64,000 nt of DNA, taken from positions 177,810 through 241,809 of the forward strand of contig JALSQW010000012.1 of assembly GCA_026985095.1 (NCBI GenBank), given 5' to 3'. Every line of letters starts with the position of its first letter. The first letter of the stretch is position 1. Source of the DNA: Acidimicrobiia bacterium. GTDB lineage: Bacteria > Actinomycetota > Acidimicrobiia > Spongiisociales > UBA5794. The notes under the pieces were generated by a model that saw only the letters and a program-made list of their open reading frames with translations, ran no database searches and had not been told where the DNA came from. Below, piece by piece: positions 16,197 through 24,076 of this stretch. Made by a program: the position numbers and the translations under genes.

Positions 16197-16447
16197 GCGC
16201 CGTCGACAGCGGCTTCGGCCGCGGCATCGCCGATCCGCCAGACGAGGATCTCGAAGGGCGTTCGCCGCCCCGGGATCGTCCGGTGGTTGAAGCCGCGTTC
16301 GGCGAGGATCTCGTACAGCGGGAAGGGCTCACGCCGGTGCAGGATCCGCAGATGATCGCCGGGGGCGAGCTCGGCGACCGCGGCGAGGCTGCGTTCCATC
16401 GGCTCGCAGGGCTCGAGGTCGCTGACGTCGAGGACCCGCTCGGCCAT
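16193..16447 (-). CDS. DUF2249 (TusA-like) small protein
   Basis: An 84-residue protein starting MAERVLDVSDLEPCEPMERSLAAVAELAPGD, the TusA-like fold seen in DUF2249 proteins. It contains a HLRILHRREPFPLYEIL segment and a C-terminal FEILVWRI strand. GGGAGGT lies just before the ATG at 16447, which overlaps the hemerythrin stop by one base; the GTG three bases earlier is less likely. DUF2249 proteins often accompany hemerythrin-domain proteins and NO-related operons. Precise role unknown. Confidence 0.75.
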   Translation of the reverse strand: MAERVLDVSDLEPCEPMERSLAAVAELAPGDHLRILHRREPFPLYEILAERGFNHRTIPGRRTPFEILVWRIGDAAAEAAVDGA

Positions 16448-16881
16448 CACACCTCCCGCATGCGGTGGAGCACCCCGGCGACGTCGGAGCCGAAGGTGGC
16501 GTCGCTCATCGGGTAGAGGACCTGCTCCTCCTTCATGTCGTGCTGCTGGGTGAGGATCATGAACGTGTCGGCATCGCCGAGGAACCGGTCGACGTCGTGC
16601 TCACCGAGGGCTTCTCGCATCGACTCGAGGAGCATCCGCATCTGATCGTGTTCCTGACGCATGACGACCGTCGGACCGTCGATCATGCCGGTGCGCTCCT
16701 CGAAGGCCGGGAACAGCACCTGCTCCTCGCGCCGGAGGTGACGGAGGGTCAACTCCGCGAACGCCTCGAAGCGTTCCTCTGCGAGGGTCCAGTCTCCGGC
16801 GCCCACCGCCGCCTCGGCATCGGCGAACAGTTCGTCGCAGGCTCGATGCTCGGCGGTCATGAACCCGGCGATGTCGTCCAT
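16447..16881 (-). CDS. Hemerythrin HHE-domain protein
   Basis: A 144-residue helical protein with the expected His/Glu iron ligands: H near the start (MTAEHRACDELF), HLRREEQVLFPAFEE, MRQEHDQM and QQHDMKEEQVLYPM. It would bind a di-iron centre and sense or handle O2, NO or oxidative stress. The ATG at 16881 has GAGGAG 10 bases upstream; the ATG at 16908 has no site. It is the first gene of the operon with DUF2249 and the NnrS-like membrane protein. Confidence 0.85.
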   Translation of the reverse strand: MDDIAGFMTAEHRACDELFADAEAAVGAGDWTLAEERFEAFAELTLRHLRREEQVLFPAFEERTGMIDGPTVVMRQEHDQMRMLLESMREALGEHDVDRFLGDADTFMILTQQHDMKEEQVLYPMSDATFGSDVAGVLHRMREV

Positions 16882-16942
16882 GGTGTGCACGCTCCTCGTC
16901 TGGACCATGATGCCACACCGACGGGAGGCGGATCCGTCGCAC

Positions 16943-16948
16943 TACGCT
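16943..16948 (+). promoter_or_regulatory. -10 element of a leaderless gene
   Basis: TACGCT ends six bases before the ATG at 16955. There is no purine-rich ribosome site. The same spacing recurs at several other genes of the window. Confidence 0.5.
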
Positions 16949-16954
16949 CGCCGT

Positions 16955-17632
16955 ATGGCCTCCGAGACGAACGATCGACGCTACCTCCGACCGACCGCGC
17001 ACATCGATGCGGACCATCCGGCGGTGGTGGCGTTCGCCCGTCGGACGACCGCTGGAGTCGACGAGGCGCGGGACAAGGCGGTGGCGCTCTTCTTCGCCGT
17101 TCGCGATGGCATCCGCTACACGCCGTACGGCGTCGACCTGTCACCCGAGGCGATGCGCGCCTCGGCGACGCTCGCCGCCGGGAAGGGCTTCTGTATCCCC
17201 AAGTCGTTGCTGTTGACGGCCGCGGCAAGGGCCGTCGGCGTTCCGGCCCGCCTCGGGTTCGCGGACGTCCGCAACCACCTCGCCTCCCCCCGCCTCCTGG
17301 AACTGATGGGCGGCACCGACGTGTTCGCCTGGCATTCCTTCACCGAGTTCGACCTCGGTGGACGCTGGGTGAAGGCCACCCCGGCGTTCGACCGCGGTCT
17401 GTGTGAGCGGTTCGGTGTCGTCCCTCTCGATTTCGACGGGACCACCGATGCGCTCTTCCACCCCTTCGACGCCGCCGGCCGGCGTCACATGGAGTACATC
17501 CGCCAACGGGGGTCGTTCGCCGATCTCCCCCTGGCCGAGATCCGTGCCACCTTCGAGGCGCTGTATCCCGCCTGGGTCGAGGGGGCCCCGGCGGGCGACC
17601 TCCACGCCGAGGCCTCCCCCGGATCGCCGTGA
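16955..17632 (+). CDS. Transglutaminase-like family protein
   Basis: A 225-residue cysteine-protease-fold protein. The catalytic triad is readable: Cys in GKGFCIPKS, His in FAWHSFTEF and Asp in KATPAFD. The preceding DGIRYTPYGVDL segment is typical of the family. Bacterial members are amidases or peptidases of unknown substrate. The ATG at 16955 is chosen because the -10 element is six bases upstream; the longer frame begins inside the divergent hemerythrin gene. It ends 6 bases from the convergent histidine kinase gene. Confidence 0.8.
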   Translation: MASETNDRRYLRPTAHIDADHPAVVAFARRTTAGVDEARDKAVALFFAVRDGIRYTPYGVDLSPEAMRASATLAAGKGFCIPKSLLLTAAARAVGVPARLGFADVRNHLASPRLLELMGGTDVFAWHSFTEFDLGGRWVKATPAFDRGLCERFGVVPLDFDGTTDALFHPFDAAGRRHMEYIRQRGSFADLPLAEIRATFEALYPAWVEGAPAGDLHAEASPGSP

Positions 17633-17638
17633 GGACGA

Positions 17639-18991
17639 TCACGGCTGGAACGTCACCCGCACGACGAGACCGCCGTCGGCCGCGTTCTCTGCCGTGAGCG
17701 AACCCCCCGACCGCTCCACGAGGTGGGCGACGATCGACAGCCCGAGTCCCGTTCCCGGCTCGTCCGATGCGCCACGCCAGAACCGATCGAAGAGGCGTCG
17801 CCGGTCCTCGTCGGTGACGCCGGGGCCGGTATCCCGGACCTCGAGGATGCACCCCCCGTGGTCGCCGTGAGCGATCGACACCACGACCTCGCCACCTGGA
17901 GGCGTGTACCGGACGGCGTTGTCGATGAGGTTGTCCAGGATCTGTTCGAGACCGCCGGGGACGACCGAAGCCCTGCATCGTTCGGCGTCGACGCGAGCGT
18001 CCAACTCGATGGCCTTCTCGGCCGCGACCCCCTCCCACAGGCGCATCCTCCGGGTGACGGCGCCGGCCAGATCGACGCTCTCGACCGTCGCCTGCCCGGA
18101 GCGGGACAGTTCCAGGAGCTGATCGACCATGCGCGACATCCGCTCGACCTCACGGACGACCTCGGCGAGGTCGGACGCCGTCGCCGCGTCGGTGGACGCC
18201 TCCAGGTTCTCGACCCGTAGCCGCAGGGCGGTCAGCGGCGTCCGGAGCTGATGGGAGGCGTCCGCGACGAACGCCCGCTGCGACTCGACGAGGGTCTCGA
18301 GCCTCGACGCCATGTCGTTGAAGGACTCGGCGAGCTGTGCCAGCTCGGGCGGCGCGTCGGCGACGCCGGCCCGCGCCGACAGGTCCCCTGCCGCGATCCG
18401 TGTCGCCGCCCGCCGGAGATCCTCGACCGGATGGGTCACCGATCGCGCCACCGCCACGGCGACGACCGCGGTGGCGGCGACCGCCACCAGGACCACGAGA
18501 CCGAGGCTCGCCCACAGGCGACGCACGCGAGCTTCCACCTCCCGGTTCAATACCGTCAACCGGATAGCGCCGAACACCTCGGAACCCGACGCAACGGGAA
18601 CGGCGACGACGAACAGGTCGGCGCCGAGGGTCTCGGAGAACCTCGTTCCCGAGTAACGAGAGCCGGCGAGCGCGGTGACGATCTCGGGACGGTTCGTGAA
18701 CGACGCCGGATCCCCGTCGGCCGTGTCGATGCTCGACATGCCTGACCGATCGACGACGACGACCCTCGCCCCCGTGCGAGCCGCGTAGTCGTAGGCAGGA
18801 CGCGGCTCCAGCGCCCCACCGTGCTGGAGGGCGTCCTCGTAGATGGTCCCGAGGACGACCGCGTCGCGCTCGAGGGCGACGGCGAACCGTTCGCGTTGAC
18901 GTTGGGCGAACACCAACCCGAAGGGGACGGCCAGTGACCCGGCCAGGACCAGGACGATCGCCACGTACCCGAGCAGGAGCCGCCGGGTCAC
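17639..18991 (-). CDS. Sensor histidine kinase
   Basis: A 450-residue membrane kinase starting with GTG at 18991, whose GTGA overlaps the response-regulator stop. TM1 lies at about residues 4-26 (LLLGYVAIVLVLAGSL), an extracytoplasmic part of about 130 residues follows, then TM2 (LGLVVLVAVAATAVVAVAVA) and a HAMP linker. The phosphoacceptor is in FVADASHQLRTPLT. The ATPase domain shows the N-box DNLIDNAVRYT, G1 RDTGPGV and G2 GTGLGLSIV. It would phosphorylate the OmpR-type regulator encoded immediately upstream. The stimulus is unknown; divergent ApbE/flavin-reductase-like genes suggest a redox or metal signal. Confidence 0.9.
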   Translation of the reverse strand: MTRRLLLGYVAIVLVLAGSLAVPFGLVFAQRQRERFAVALERDAVVLGTIYEDALQHGGALEPRPAYDYAARTGARVVVVDRSGMSSIDTADGDPASFTNRPEIVTALAGSRYSGTRFSETLGADLFVVAVPVASGSEVFGAIRLTVLNREVEARVRRLWASLGLVVLVAVAATAVVAVAVARSVTHPVEDLRRAATRIAAGDLSARAGVADAPPELAQLAESFNDMASRLETLVESQRAFVADASHQLRTPLTALRLRVENLEASTDAATASDLAEVVREVERMSRMVDQLLELSRSGQATVESVDLAGAVTRRMRLWEGVAAEKAIELDARVDAERCRASVVPGGLEQILDNLIDNAVRYTPPGGEVVVSIAHGDHGGCILEVRDTGPGVTDEDRRRLFDRFWRGASDEPGTGLGLSIVAHLVERSGGSLTAENAADGGLVVRVTFQP

Positions 18992-19653
18992 GGTGCGGGT
19001 TCGGCGAGTCGATAGCCCACGCCGCGGACGGTCTCGATCACCGTGGGGTCGCCGAGCTTGCGTCGCAGCGAAGCGACGTGGACGTCGAGCGTCTTGGTCG
19101 ATCCCCACCAGTGCTCGTCCCACACCGAGCGGAGGATCTCGTCACGCGACAGAACCGCTCCCGGATCCGAGGCGAGGAACGCCAGCAGCTCGTACTCCTT
19201 CGGCGTCAACGTCACCGTGTCACCGCCGAAGGTCACCGTCCGAGTGCGGTGGTCGATCTGGAGGCGCCCCACCGTCACCTGCTGGTCCTCGATCGCCGCC
19301 GTGGACGATGCGCGCCGCATCACGGCGCGGATCCGAGCGGTCAACTCCCGGAACCCGAAGGGCTTCACCAGGTAGTCGTCGGCGCCGTGATCGAGGAGCG
19401 TGACCCGATCGATCTCGTCGGACCGGGCCGTGATGACGATGATCGGAACCGCCGACACCTCCCGCAGCCGGGTCGCCACGACCTCGCCGTCGATGTCGGG
19501 AAGACCCAGGTCCAGGAGCACGAGATCGTGGGGATCGGCAGCGATCGCCTCGCTCCCCGAACGAGCCCACGTCACCGCGTATCCCTGCCGCTCGAGGCCG
19601 TCGACGAGCGGCTCGCCGATCCCCAGGTCGTCTTCGACGAGCAAGATGCGCAT
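18988..19653 (-). CDS. OmpR/PhoB-type response regulator
   Basis: A 221-residue regulator. The receiver domain opens MRILLVEDD, the phosphorylatable Asp is D48 in LVLLDLGLPD and the conserved Lys is in LVKPFGFREL. The C-terminal winged helix reads LTPKEYELLAFL, then DVHVASLRRKLGD and ETVRGVGYRL. The ATG at 19653 begins the receiver fold, so the 26-residue upstream extension is rejected. It is 131 bp from, and divergent to, the gene set at 19785-22179, a plausible target. Confidence 0.92.
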   Translation of the reverse strand: MRILLVEDDLGIGEPLVDGLERQGYAVTWARSGSEAIAADPHDLVLLDLGLPDIDGEVVATRLREVSAVPIIVITARSDEIDRVTLLDHGADDYLVKPFGFRELTARIRAVMRRASSTAAIEDQQVTVGRLQIDHRTRTVTFGGDTVTLTPKEYELLAFLASDPGAVLSRDEILRSVWDEHWWGSTKTLDVHVASLRRKLGDPTVIETVRGVGYRLAEPAP

Positions 19654-19784
19654 GCGTGAATGGTGGCATGGAACGCGATCTTCTCCCGGGATCTTTACCC
19701 GATGCTTACCTTCGCTTTCCCTTCCGCTCACCCGCGCTTCGATACCGTTGCGGTGAGCCAGGAGACGTTCCCTCAGGAGGAACC

Positions 19785-20339
19785 ATGAAACATCGCACCG
19801 CAGTCGTGACCGGCCTGTCGGTCACCGCCGTGATCCTCGCCGCCGGAGCCGCCATCGCCGCCAACCTCGGGATCCTCAACAGCGCCACCGACACCGGTGA
19901 CGTCGGGACCTTGACGGTGGCTTCGAGCGTCACCTCGACGATCGAAGCGCCCCCGTCACAGGTGGTGACCATCGACGACACCGAGGCCACCACGACGCCC
20001 CCCGGGGCGTCGAGCGCCACCGAGACGGTCGCCTACGCCGTCGGGGACGCCGGGGTACTCACCCTCGAGAGCGATGGGACGAACCTGCGGATCGTCGACG
20101 CGAGGATCGAGTCCGGTTGGAAGGCCGCCGCCCTTCGCCAGGGCCCGGTGGTGGAGGTCGGGTTCGTCGGCGCCGACGGCACCGTGCTCCGGTTCATCGC
20201 CACCTACGACGACACCGGCCAGATCCAGACCGCGGTCGACGACCTGACCCCCGTGCAACGAGGTGACGACGACGGGCGGCGTGGCGACGACGACGATGAC
20301 GAGCGTGGCGAGCGGGAGGGCCGCGACGATGACGACTGA
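19785..20339 (+). CDS. Secreted or membrane-anchored protein with acidic tail, unknown
   Basis: A 184-residue protein with an uncleaved or cleaved signal segment (VVTGLSVTAVILAAGAAIAA), a Thr/Ser-rich stretch (about 40-75), a small globular part (VGDAGVLTLESDG…GQIQTAVDDLTP) and an extremely acidic C-terminus of Asp/Arg/Glu. A CAGGAGGA site precedes the ATG. It is the first gene of a set with ApbE and a ferric-reductase-like protein and lies opposite a two-component system. An acidic extracellular tail could bind cations, but this is speculation. I do not recognise the family. Confidence 0.6.
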   Translation: MKHRTAVVTGLSVTAVILAAGAAIAANLGILNSATDTGDVGTLTVASSVTSTIEAPPSQVVTIDDTEATTTPPGASSATETVAYAVGDAGVLTLESDGTNLRIVDARIESGWKAAALRQGPVVEVGFVGADGTVLRFIATYDDTGQIQTAVDDLTPVQRGDDDGRRGDDDDDERGEREGRDDDD

Positions 20340-20691
20340 CGCCGCCGCCGCACGGCGACGCGCCCGAACGCGACCCGTTCCCCGCCGGCGACGACACGCC
20401 GCTGCCGGATCACGGATCGTGGTGCTCGCCCTCAGCGTCGCCTCCGCCGCCACGATGGTCAGCGCCATGGCCGCTGCGGATGCCAGGACGGCCGCGGCCA
20501 CTGCCGGGTCGGAGGTCCCGCCTCCGGCCCCCGCCCCGGCAGTGGCGACGGCGCCACGGCCGAACATCCTGCTTCCGGTGCCGTCATCGCAGGGCACGAC
20601 CGTCACCACCGTCGCCCCGGCGACGCCCCAACCGATCGTCGTCCAGCCGCAGAAGCGGGTCGTCGTGGTGCGCTCCAATGGCAGCCGTTGA
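20329..20691 (+). CDS. Small membrane-anchored Pro/Ala-rich protein, unknown
   Basis: A 120-residue protein with a very basic start (ARRRARTRPVPRRRRH), a hydrophobic segment (IVVLALSVASAATMVSAMAAA) and a Pro/Val/Thr-rich outer part ending QKRVVVVRSNGSR. The ATG overlaps the previous gene's end by 11 bases, and GGGAGGG lies about 10 bases upstream. Its 3' end overlaps apbE. It has no recognised domain. The position between gene 19785 and apbE suggests it belongs to the same membrane complex. Confidence 0.5.
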   Translation: MTTDAAAARRRARTRPVPRRRRHAAAGSRIVVLALSVASAATMVSAMAAADARTAAATAGSEVPPPAPAPAVATAPRPNILLPVPSSQGTTVTTVAPATPQPIVVQPQKRVVVVRSNGSR

Positions 20692-21595
20692 TCATCCACC
20701 GTCCATCCGGTTCCGCGCCATGGGCAGCGACGTGAACGTGACCGTCGACGGACCGCCCGAGCTGCTCGATGTCGCCCGGGACCGCATCGACGTCCTCGAA
20801 CGACGTTGGAGTCGCTTCCTGCCCGACAGTGAGATCTCGACGCTGAACGGCTCGGGCGACTGGATCGACGTGTCACCGGACACGCAGGTGCTCGTCGACA
20901 GGTCGGTCGCTGCGTGGGAGCTGACCGGTGGGCGATTCGATCCAACGATCCTCCCATCGCTCGTGGCAGCCGGCTATCGGGAGAGCCGGTCCGAGCGACC
21001 CGGACGCACGACGCTCCCCGTCGGGGCAACACCCGGCCGAGCGCCGGGACTTGGAGCGATCGAGCTCGACGGCGCCGGCGGCCGGATCCGTTTCCCCGCC
21101 GACGTGATGTTCGATCCGGGCGGGATCGGGAAGGGCCTCGCCGCCGACCTCGTGGCCGAAGAGTTGGTCGCCGCCGGGGCCGGTGCAGCCGTCGTCTCGG
21201 TCGGCGGTGACGTGCGGGTCGCGGGGCGAGCACCCGGTGACTGGTCGATCGCGGTGGAGGATCCCTTCGACCCGAACCGGACGATCGCCGAGCTGACCAT
21301 GAGCCGAGGCGCGGTGTGCACATCGTCGATCCTCGCCAAGACCTGGGTGACCGCGGACGGTCCTCGACATCATCTCGTCGATCCCCGGACCGGGACGCCC
21401 GCCGCCACCTCGACGGTGTCGGCGACGGTGGTCACCGCCGACGCATGGGTCGCCGAGGCCTTGTGCACGCTCGCGATCCTCACCGAACCGGTCGATGCGC
21501 TCGGGCACCTGGAGTCGATGGGCGTGGCGGCCATCGTGGTGGACCGCGACGGGCTGGTGTGGCGGACACCCGGGTTGGAGAGGTACGCGGCATGA
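20678..21595 (+). CDS. apbE: ApbE-family FAD:protein FMN transferase
   Basis: ApbE transfers FMN from FAD to a Thr/Ser in partner flavoproteins. The 305-residue protein has the early RFRAMGSDVNVTV, the FDP motif in GGRFDPTILP, GGIGKGLAADLVAEEL, the SVGGDVRVAG strand and the C-terminal HHLVDPRTG with TVVTADAWVAEAL. No lipobox or signal is seen, so it may act in the cytoplasm. It overlaps the upstream gene by 14 bp and the downstream ferric-reductase-like gene by 4 bp. No obvious FMN-acceptor domain is in the window. Confidence 0.88.
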   Translation: MAAVDHPPSIRFRAMGSDVNVTVDGPPELLDVARDRIDVLERRWSRFLPDSEISTLNGSGDWIDVSPDTQVLVDRSVAAWELTGGRFDPTILPSLVAAGYRESRSERPGRTTLPVGATPGRAPGLGAIELDGAGGRIRFPADVMFDPGGIGKGLAADLVAEELVAAGAGAAVVSVGGDVRVAGRAPGDWSIAVEDPFDPNRTIAELTMSRGAVCTSSILAKTWVTADGPRHHLVDPRTGTPAATSTVSATVVTADAWVAEALCTLAILTEPVDALGHLESMGVAAIVVDRDGLVWRTPGLERYAA

Positions 21596-22179
21596 TCGGC
21601 GCGACCCTCTGGTGGTACATGGCGCGCTCCACGGGCCTGATCGCCGCCGTGCTCCTCGCCTTGTCGCTGGTGTGGGGCATCTTGTTGTCCACCCAGCTCC
21701 TCAAGCCCGTGAAGCGCCCGGCGTGGGTCCTCGATCTGCACCGCTGGCTGGGAGGCCTCACCGTGGCCTTCGTGGCACTGCATCTCGTCGGTCTGGTCGC
21801 CGACTCCTACGTCGACTTCACCCTCGAGTCGATCCTCGTGCCCTTCGCCTCTCAGTGGCGTCCGGCCGCCGTCACCTGGGGGGTGGCCGGTCTCTACCTG
21901 CTGGCCGTCGTCCAGATCACGTCGTGGTCGCCGGTCCGTGCTCGCCTCGGACGCCGAACGTGGCACGCCCTCCACCTGTTGAGCTTCCCGCTCCTGTGGG
22001 TCGTCGCGATGCACTCGGGAGCGGCGGGCACCGATGTCGGCAATCCGCTGTACACGGCGGCCATGTTCGTCCTGATCGGCATCACCATGTGGGTGGTGGT
22101 GTTCCGGATCCTGGCGGGAACGGGACGCAGGAAACCGGCCTCGGTGTCCCCGGCGGAACGCCCCCGCACCCGCGTCTGA
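21592..22179 (+). CDS. Ferric-reductase-like transmembrane protein
   Basis: A 195-residue membrane protein with about six hydrophobic segments. Conserved histidines occur in membrane helices (LDLHRWLGGLTVAFVALHLVG and TWHALHLLSFPLLWVVAMHS), the bis-haem arrangement of ferric reductase/MsrQ-like domains. It has no FAD/NAD domain of its own and must receive electrons from a partner. Translation is coupled to apbE (ATGA), so electron transfer through an FMN-modified partner is a reasonable inference. Confidence 0.8.
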   Translation: MIGATLWWYMARSTGLIAAVLLALSLVWGILLSTQLLKPVKRPAWVLDLHRWLGGLTVAFVALHLVGLVADSYVDFTLESILVPFASQWRPAAVTWGVAGLYLLAVVQITSWSPVRARLGRRTWHALHLLSFPLLWVVAMHSGAAGTDVGNPLYTAAMFVLIGITMWVVVFRILAGTGRRKPASVSPAERPRTRV

Positions 22180-22180
22180 C

Positions 22181-22198
22181 CCGACCGGCGAGGGTCGG
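22181..22198. terminator. Small hairpin between convergent genes
   Basis: A 6-bp stem CCGACC/GGTCGG with a six-base loop fills the 20-bp gap between the ferric-reductase-like gene and the Cys/Met lyase gene. It could end both transcripts. No T-run is present. Confidence 0.45.
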
Positions 22199-22199
22199 C

Positions 22200-23483
22200 T
22201 CAGACCTCGGCGAGCGCCTTTTCGAGATCGGCGACGAGATCGTCGATGTGCTCGACGCCGATCGCCAACCGGACGAGACCGGCCGTGACGCCGTCGGCCT
22301 CCCTGACCGCGGGGTCGACGCCGGCGTGGGTCATCGTGGCTGGATGCTCGGCGAGCGACTCGGTCCCGCCGAGGCTCACCGCGAGGTGGATGAGCCGCAG
22401 GTGGTCCAAGAACCGGAACGCCTCGTCCTCGCCGCCGTCGAGCTCGACCGCGATGACCGACCCTGGCCCGAGGCACTGGCGTCGGTACAGGTCGTACTGG
22501 GCGTCGCCGGGGCCGAGCAACCCGAGGTAGTGGACGTTCTCGACCTTCGGATGCTCGGCGAGCATCTCGGCGACCCGCCTGGCGTTGTCGGCGGCCCGAT
22601 GCATCCTGAGGTCGAGGGTCTCGAGGCTGCGCATGAGCAGCCAGGCCGTCCACGGGTCGAGCATGGTGCCCAGGAACGTCCGCATCCCGGCGATCGGTTC
22701 GATGGCCTCGGCGGTCCCCACGACGGCACCGGCGATGAGATCGCTGTGACCCCCCAGGTACTTGGTGGCCGAGTACACCGACAGGTCGGCGCCATGATCG
22801 AGGGGGCGCTGGAAGACCGGACCGAGGAACGTGTTGTCGACCACGACGACGGGACGCCGCGTGCCGTCGTCGAGGCGATCCGACACGCGCCGGGCGAGCG
22901 CGATATCGAACAGGCGGTTCGTCGGGTTGGCGGGCGTCTCGACGTAGATCATCCCGGTCCGGCGATCCTCGGCGAGCCCGACGACCTGTTCCTCGGTGGC
23001 GGTGGGGGGGATCTCGATCGGTTCGATCCCGAACTCGGGCAGGAGTCGGCGGATCACGTGGTCCGTCCCGCCGTAGACCGGCGACGTGTGGAGGACCGTG
23101 TCGCCGGGTCGGAGGTGGGCCAGGAACGTCGTGGCGATGGCGGCCATCCCGGAAGCGAAGGTGAGGGCCCGGTCGGCCCGTTCCCACACACAGAGGCGGT
23201 CCTCGACGATCTCGATCCCGGGGTTGTTGAGGCGACTGTAGATCAGCCCGGGGCGCTCCCCCGGTTCCGGTTCGGCTCCATGGGCGAGCTCGAAGAAGCG
23301 CTTGCCCTCGGTCGCGGAGGAGAAGACGAACGTCGAGGTCTGGAAGATCGGTGGCTTGAGGGCCCCCTCGGACCATTCGGGTCGGTAGCCGTAGCCCATC
23401 ATGAGGCTGGCCGGATGCGGACCATTCAGTTCCGCGATCCGTTCGATACCGGTGATACGATCCCGCGATGTATTGCGTTCCAT
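22200..23483 (-). CDS. Cys/Met-metabolism PLP enzyme (methionine gamma-lyase/cystathionine gamma-synthase-like)
   Basis: A 427-residue fold-type I PLP enzyme. The PLP lysine is in SVYSATKYLGGHSD. YSRLNNPGIEIVEDRL and FASGMAAIATTFLAHLRPGD are the usual family blocks, and SLGGTESLAEHPATMTH lies near the C-terminus. It would cleave or form C-S bonds in sulfur amino acids. The start at 23483 is favoured because TTGACT-N17-CATGCT lies upstream with the -10 six bases before the ATG; the ATG at 23501 lies inside that promoter. A divergent Lrp-type gene shares the promoter region, a common arrangement for amino-acid-responsive lyases. Confidence 0.88.
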   Translation of the reverse strand: MERNTSRDRITGIERIAELNGPHPASLMMGYGYRPEWSEGALKPPIFQTSTFVFSSATEGKRFFELAHGAEPEPGERPGLIYSRLNNPGIEIVEDRLCVWERADRALTFASGMAAIATTFLAHLRPGDTVLHTSPVYGGTDHVIRRLLPEFGIEPIEIPPTATEEQVVGLAEDRRTGMIYVETPANPTNRLFDIALARRVSDRLDDGTRRPVVVVDNTFLGPVFQRPLDHGADLSVYSATKYLGGHSDLIAGAVVGTAEAIEPIAGMRTFLGTMLDPWTAWLLMRSLETLDLRMHRAADNARRVAEMLAEHPKVENVHYLGLLGPGDAQYDLYRRQCLGPGSVIAVELDGGEDEAFRFLDHLRLIHLAVSLGGTESLAEHPATMTHAGVDPAVREADGVTAGLVRLAIGVEHIDDLVADLEKALAEV

Positions 23484-23489
23484 GCCTTC

Positions 23490-23518
23490 AGCATGGGCCA
23501 TCTCTCAGCTAGAGTCAA
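23490..23518. promoter_or_regulatory. Overlapping divergent promoters
   Basis: On the minus strand TTGACT (23518-23513), a 17-base spacer and CATGCT (23495-23490) precede the lyase ATG by six bases. On the plus strand TAGAGT (23510-23515) precedes the Lrp-gene ATG by six bases. The plus -10 overlaps the minus -35, so the two promoters should compete and be jointly controlled by the Lrp protein. Confidence 0.65.
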
Positions 23519-23521
23519 CAT

Positions 23522-24049
23522 ATGCCTCGAAGATTTCGGATCCAGTCTCCCCCATGGCGGCTCGACCGAACGGACCATCGGATCCTGGCCCTCCTGCAGC
23601 GAGATGCGCGGCGGTCCAACAAGGAGATCGCGGCAGCCGTCGGCATCGCGGACTCGACCTTCTCGGCACGCCTGCGGCGGCTGGAGGACACCGGGGTCAT
23701 CCGCGGCTATCGGGCCGAGGTCGAGCCCGCCGCCCTCGGGATCGGCCTCGAAGCGATCATCGCCGTCAAGCTCCACAAACACACCCGAGGAGCGATCGAG
23801 TCGTTCTGGGCCAGGACGGCGGAGCTTCCCGAGGCGATCCACGTCTTCCACGTCACCGGACCCAACGACTTCCTCGTCCATGTCGCGGTGGCGAACATCC
23901 ACCACCTCCAGGCGATCACCTCCGACGTGCTGACCACCTGGCCGGAGATCGCTCACCTCGAGACGTCCGTCGTCTACGACCAACGCGACCAGGGCGGCCT
24001 CCCCGACCTCATCGAGCCCGCCGACGACGGACCATCGCCAGGCTCCTAG
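23522..24049 (+). CDS. Lrp/AsnC-family regulator
   Basis: A 175-residue regulator. The N-terminal helix-turn-helix reads LDRTDHRILALLQRDARRSNKEIAAAVGIADSTFSARLRRLEDTGVIRGYRAEV (about 14-67). The C-terminal RAM ligand-binding domain contains VFHVTGPNDFLVHVAV. It is leaderless: the ATG follows the -10 by six bases. Divergence from the sulfur amino acid lyase suggests local control by Met, Cys or a related amino acid. Confidence 0.9.
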   Translation: MPRRFRIQSPPWRLDRTDHRILALLQRDARRSNKEIAAAVGIADSTFSARLRRLEDTGVIRGYRAEVEPAALGIGLEAIIAVKLHKHTRGAIESFWARTAELPEAIHVFHVTGPNDFLVHVAVANIHHLQAITSDVLTTWPEIAHLETSVVYDQRDQGGLPDLIEPADDGPSPGS

Positions 24050-24076
24050 GCTCCACCGGTACGCCGGAGGACCGCC

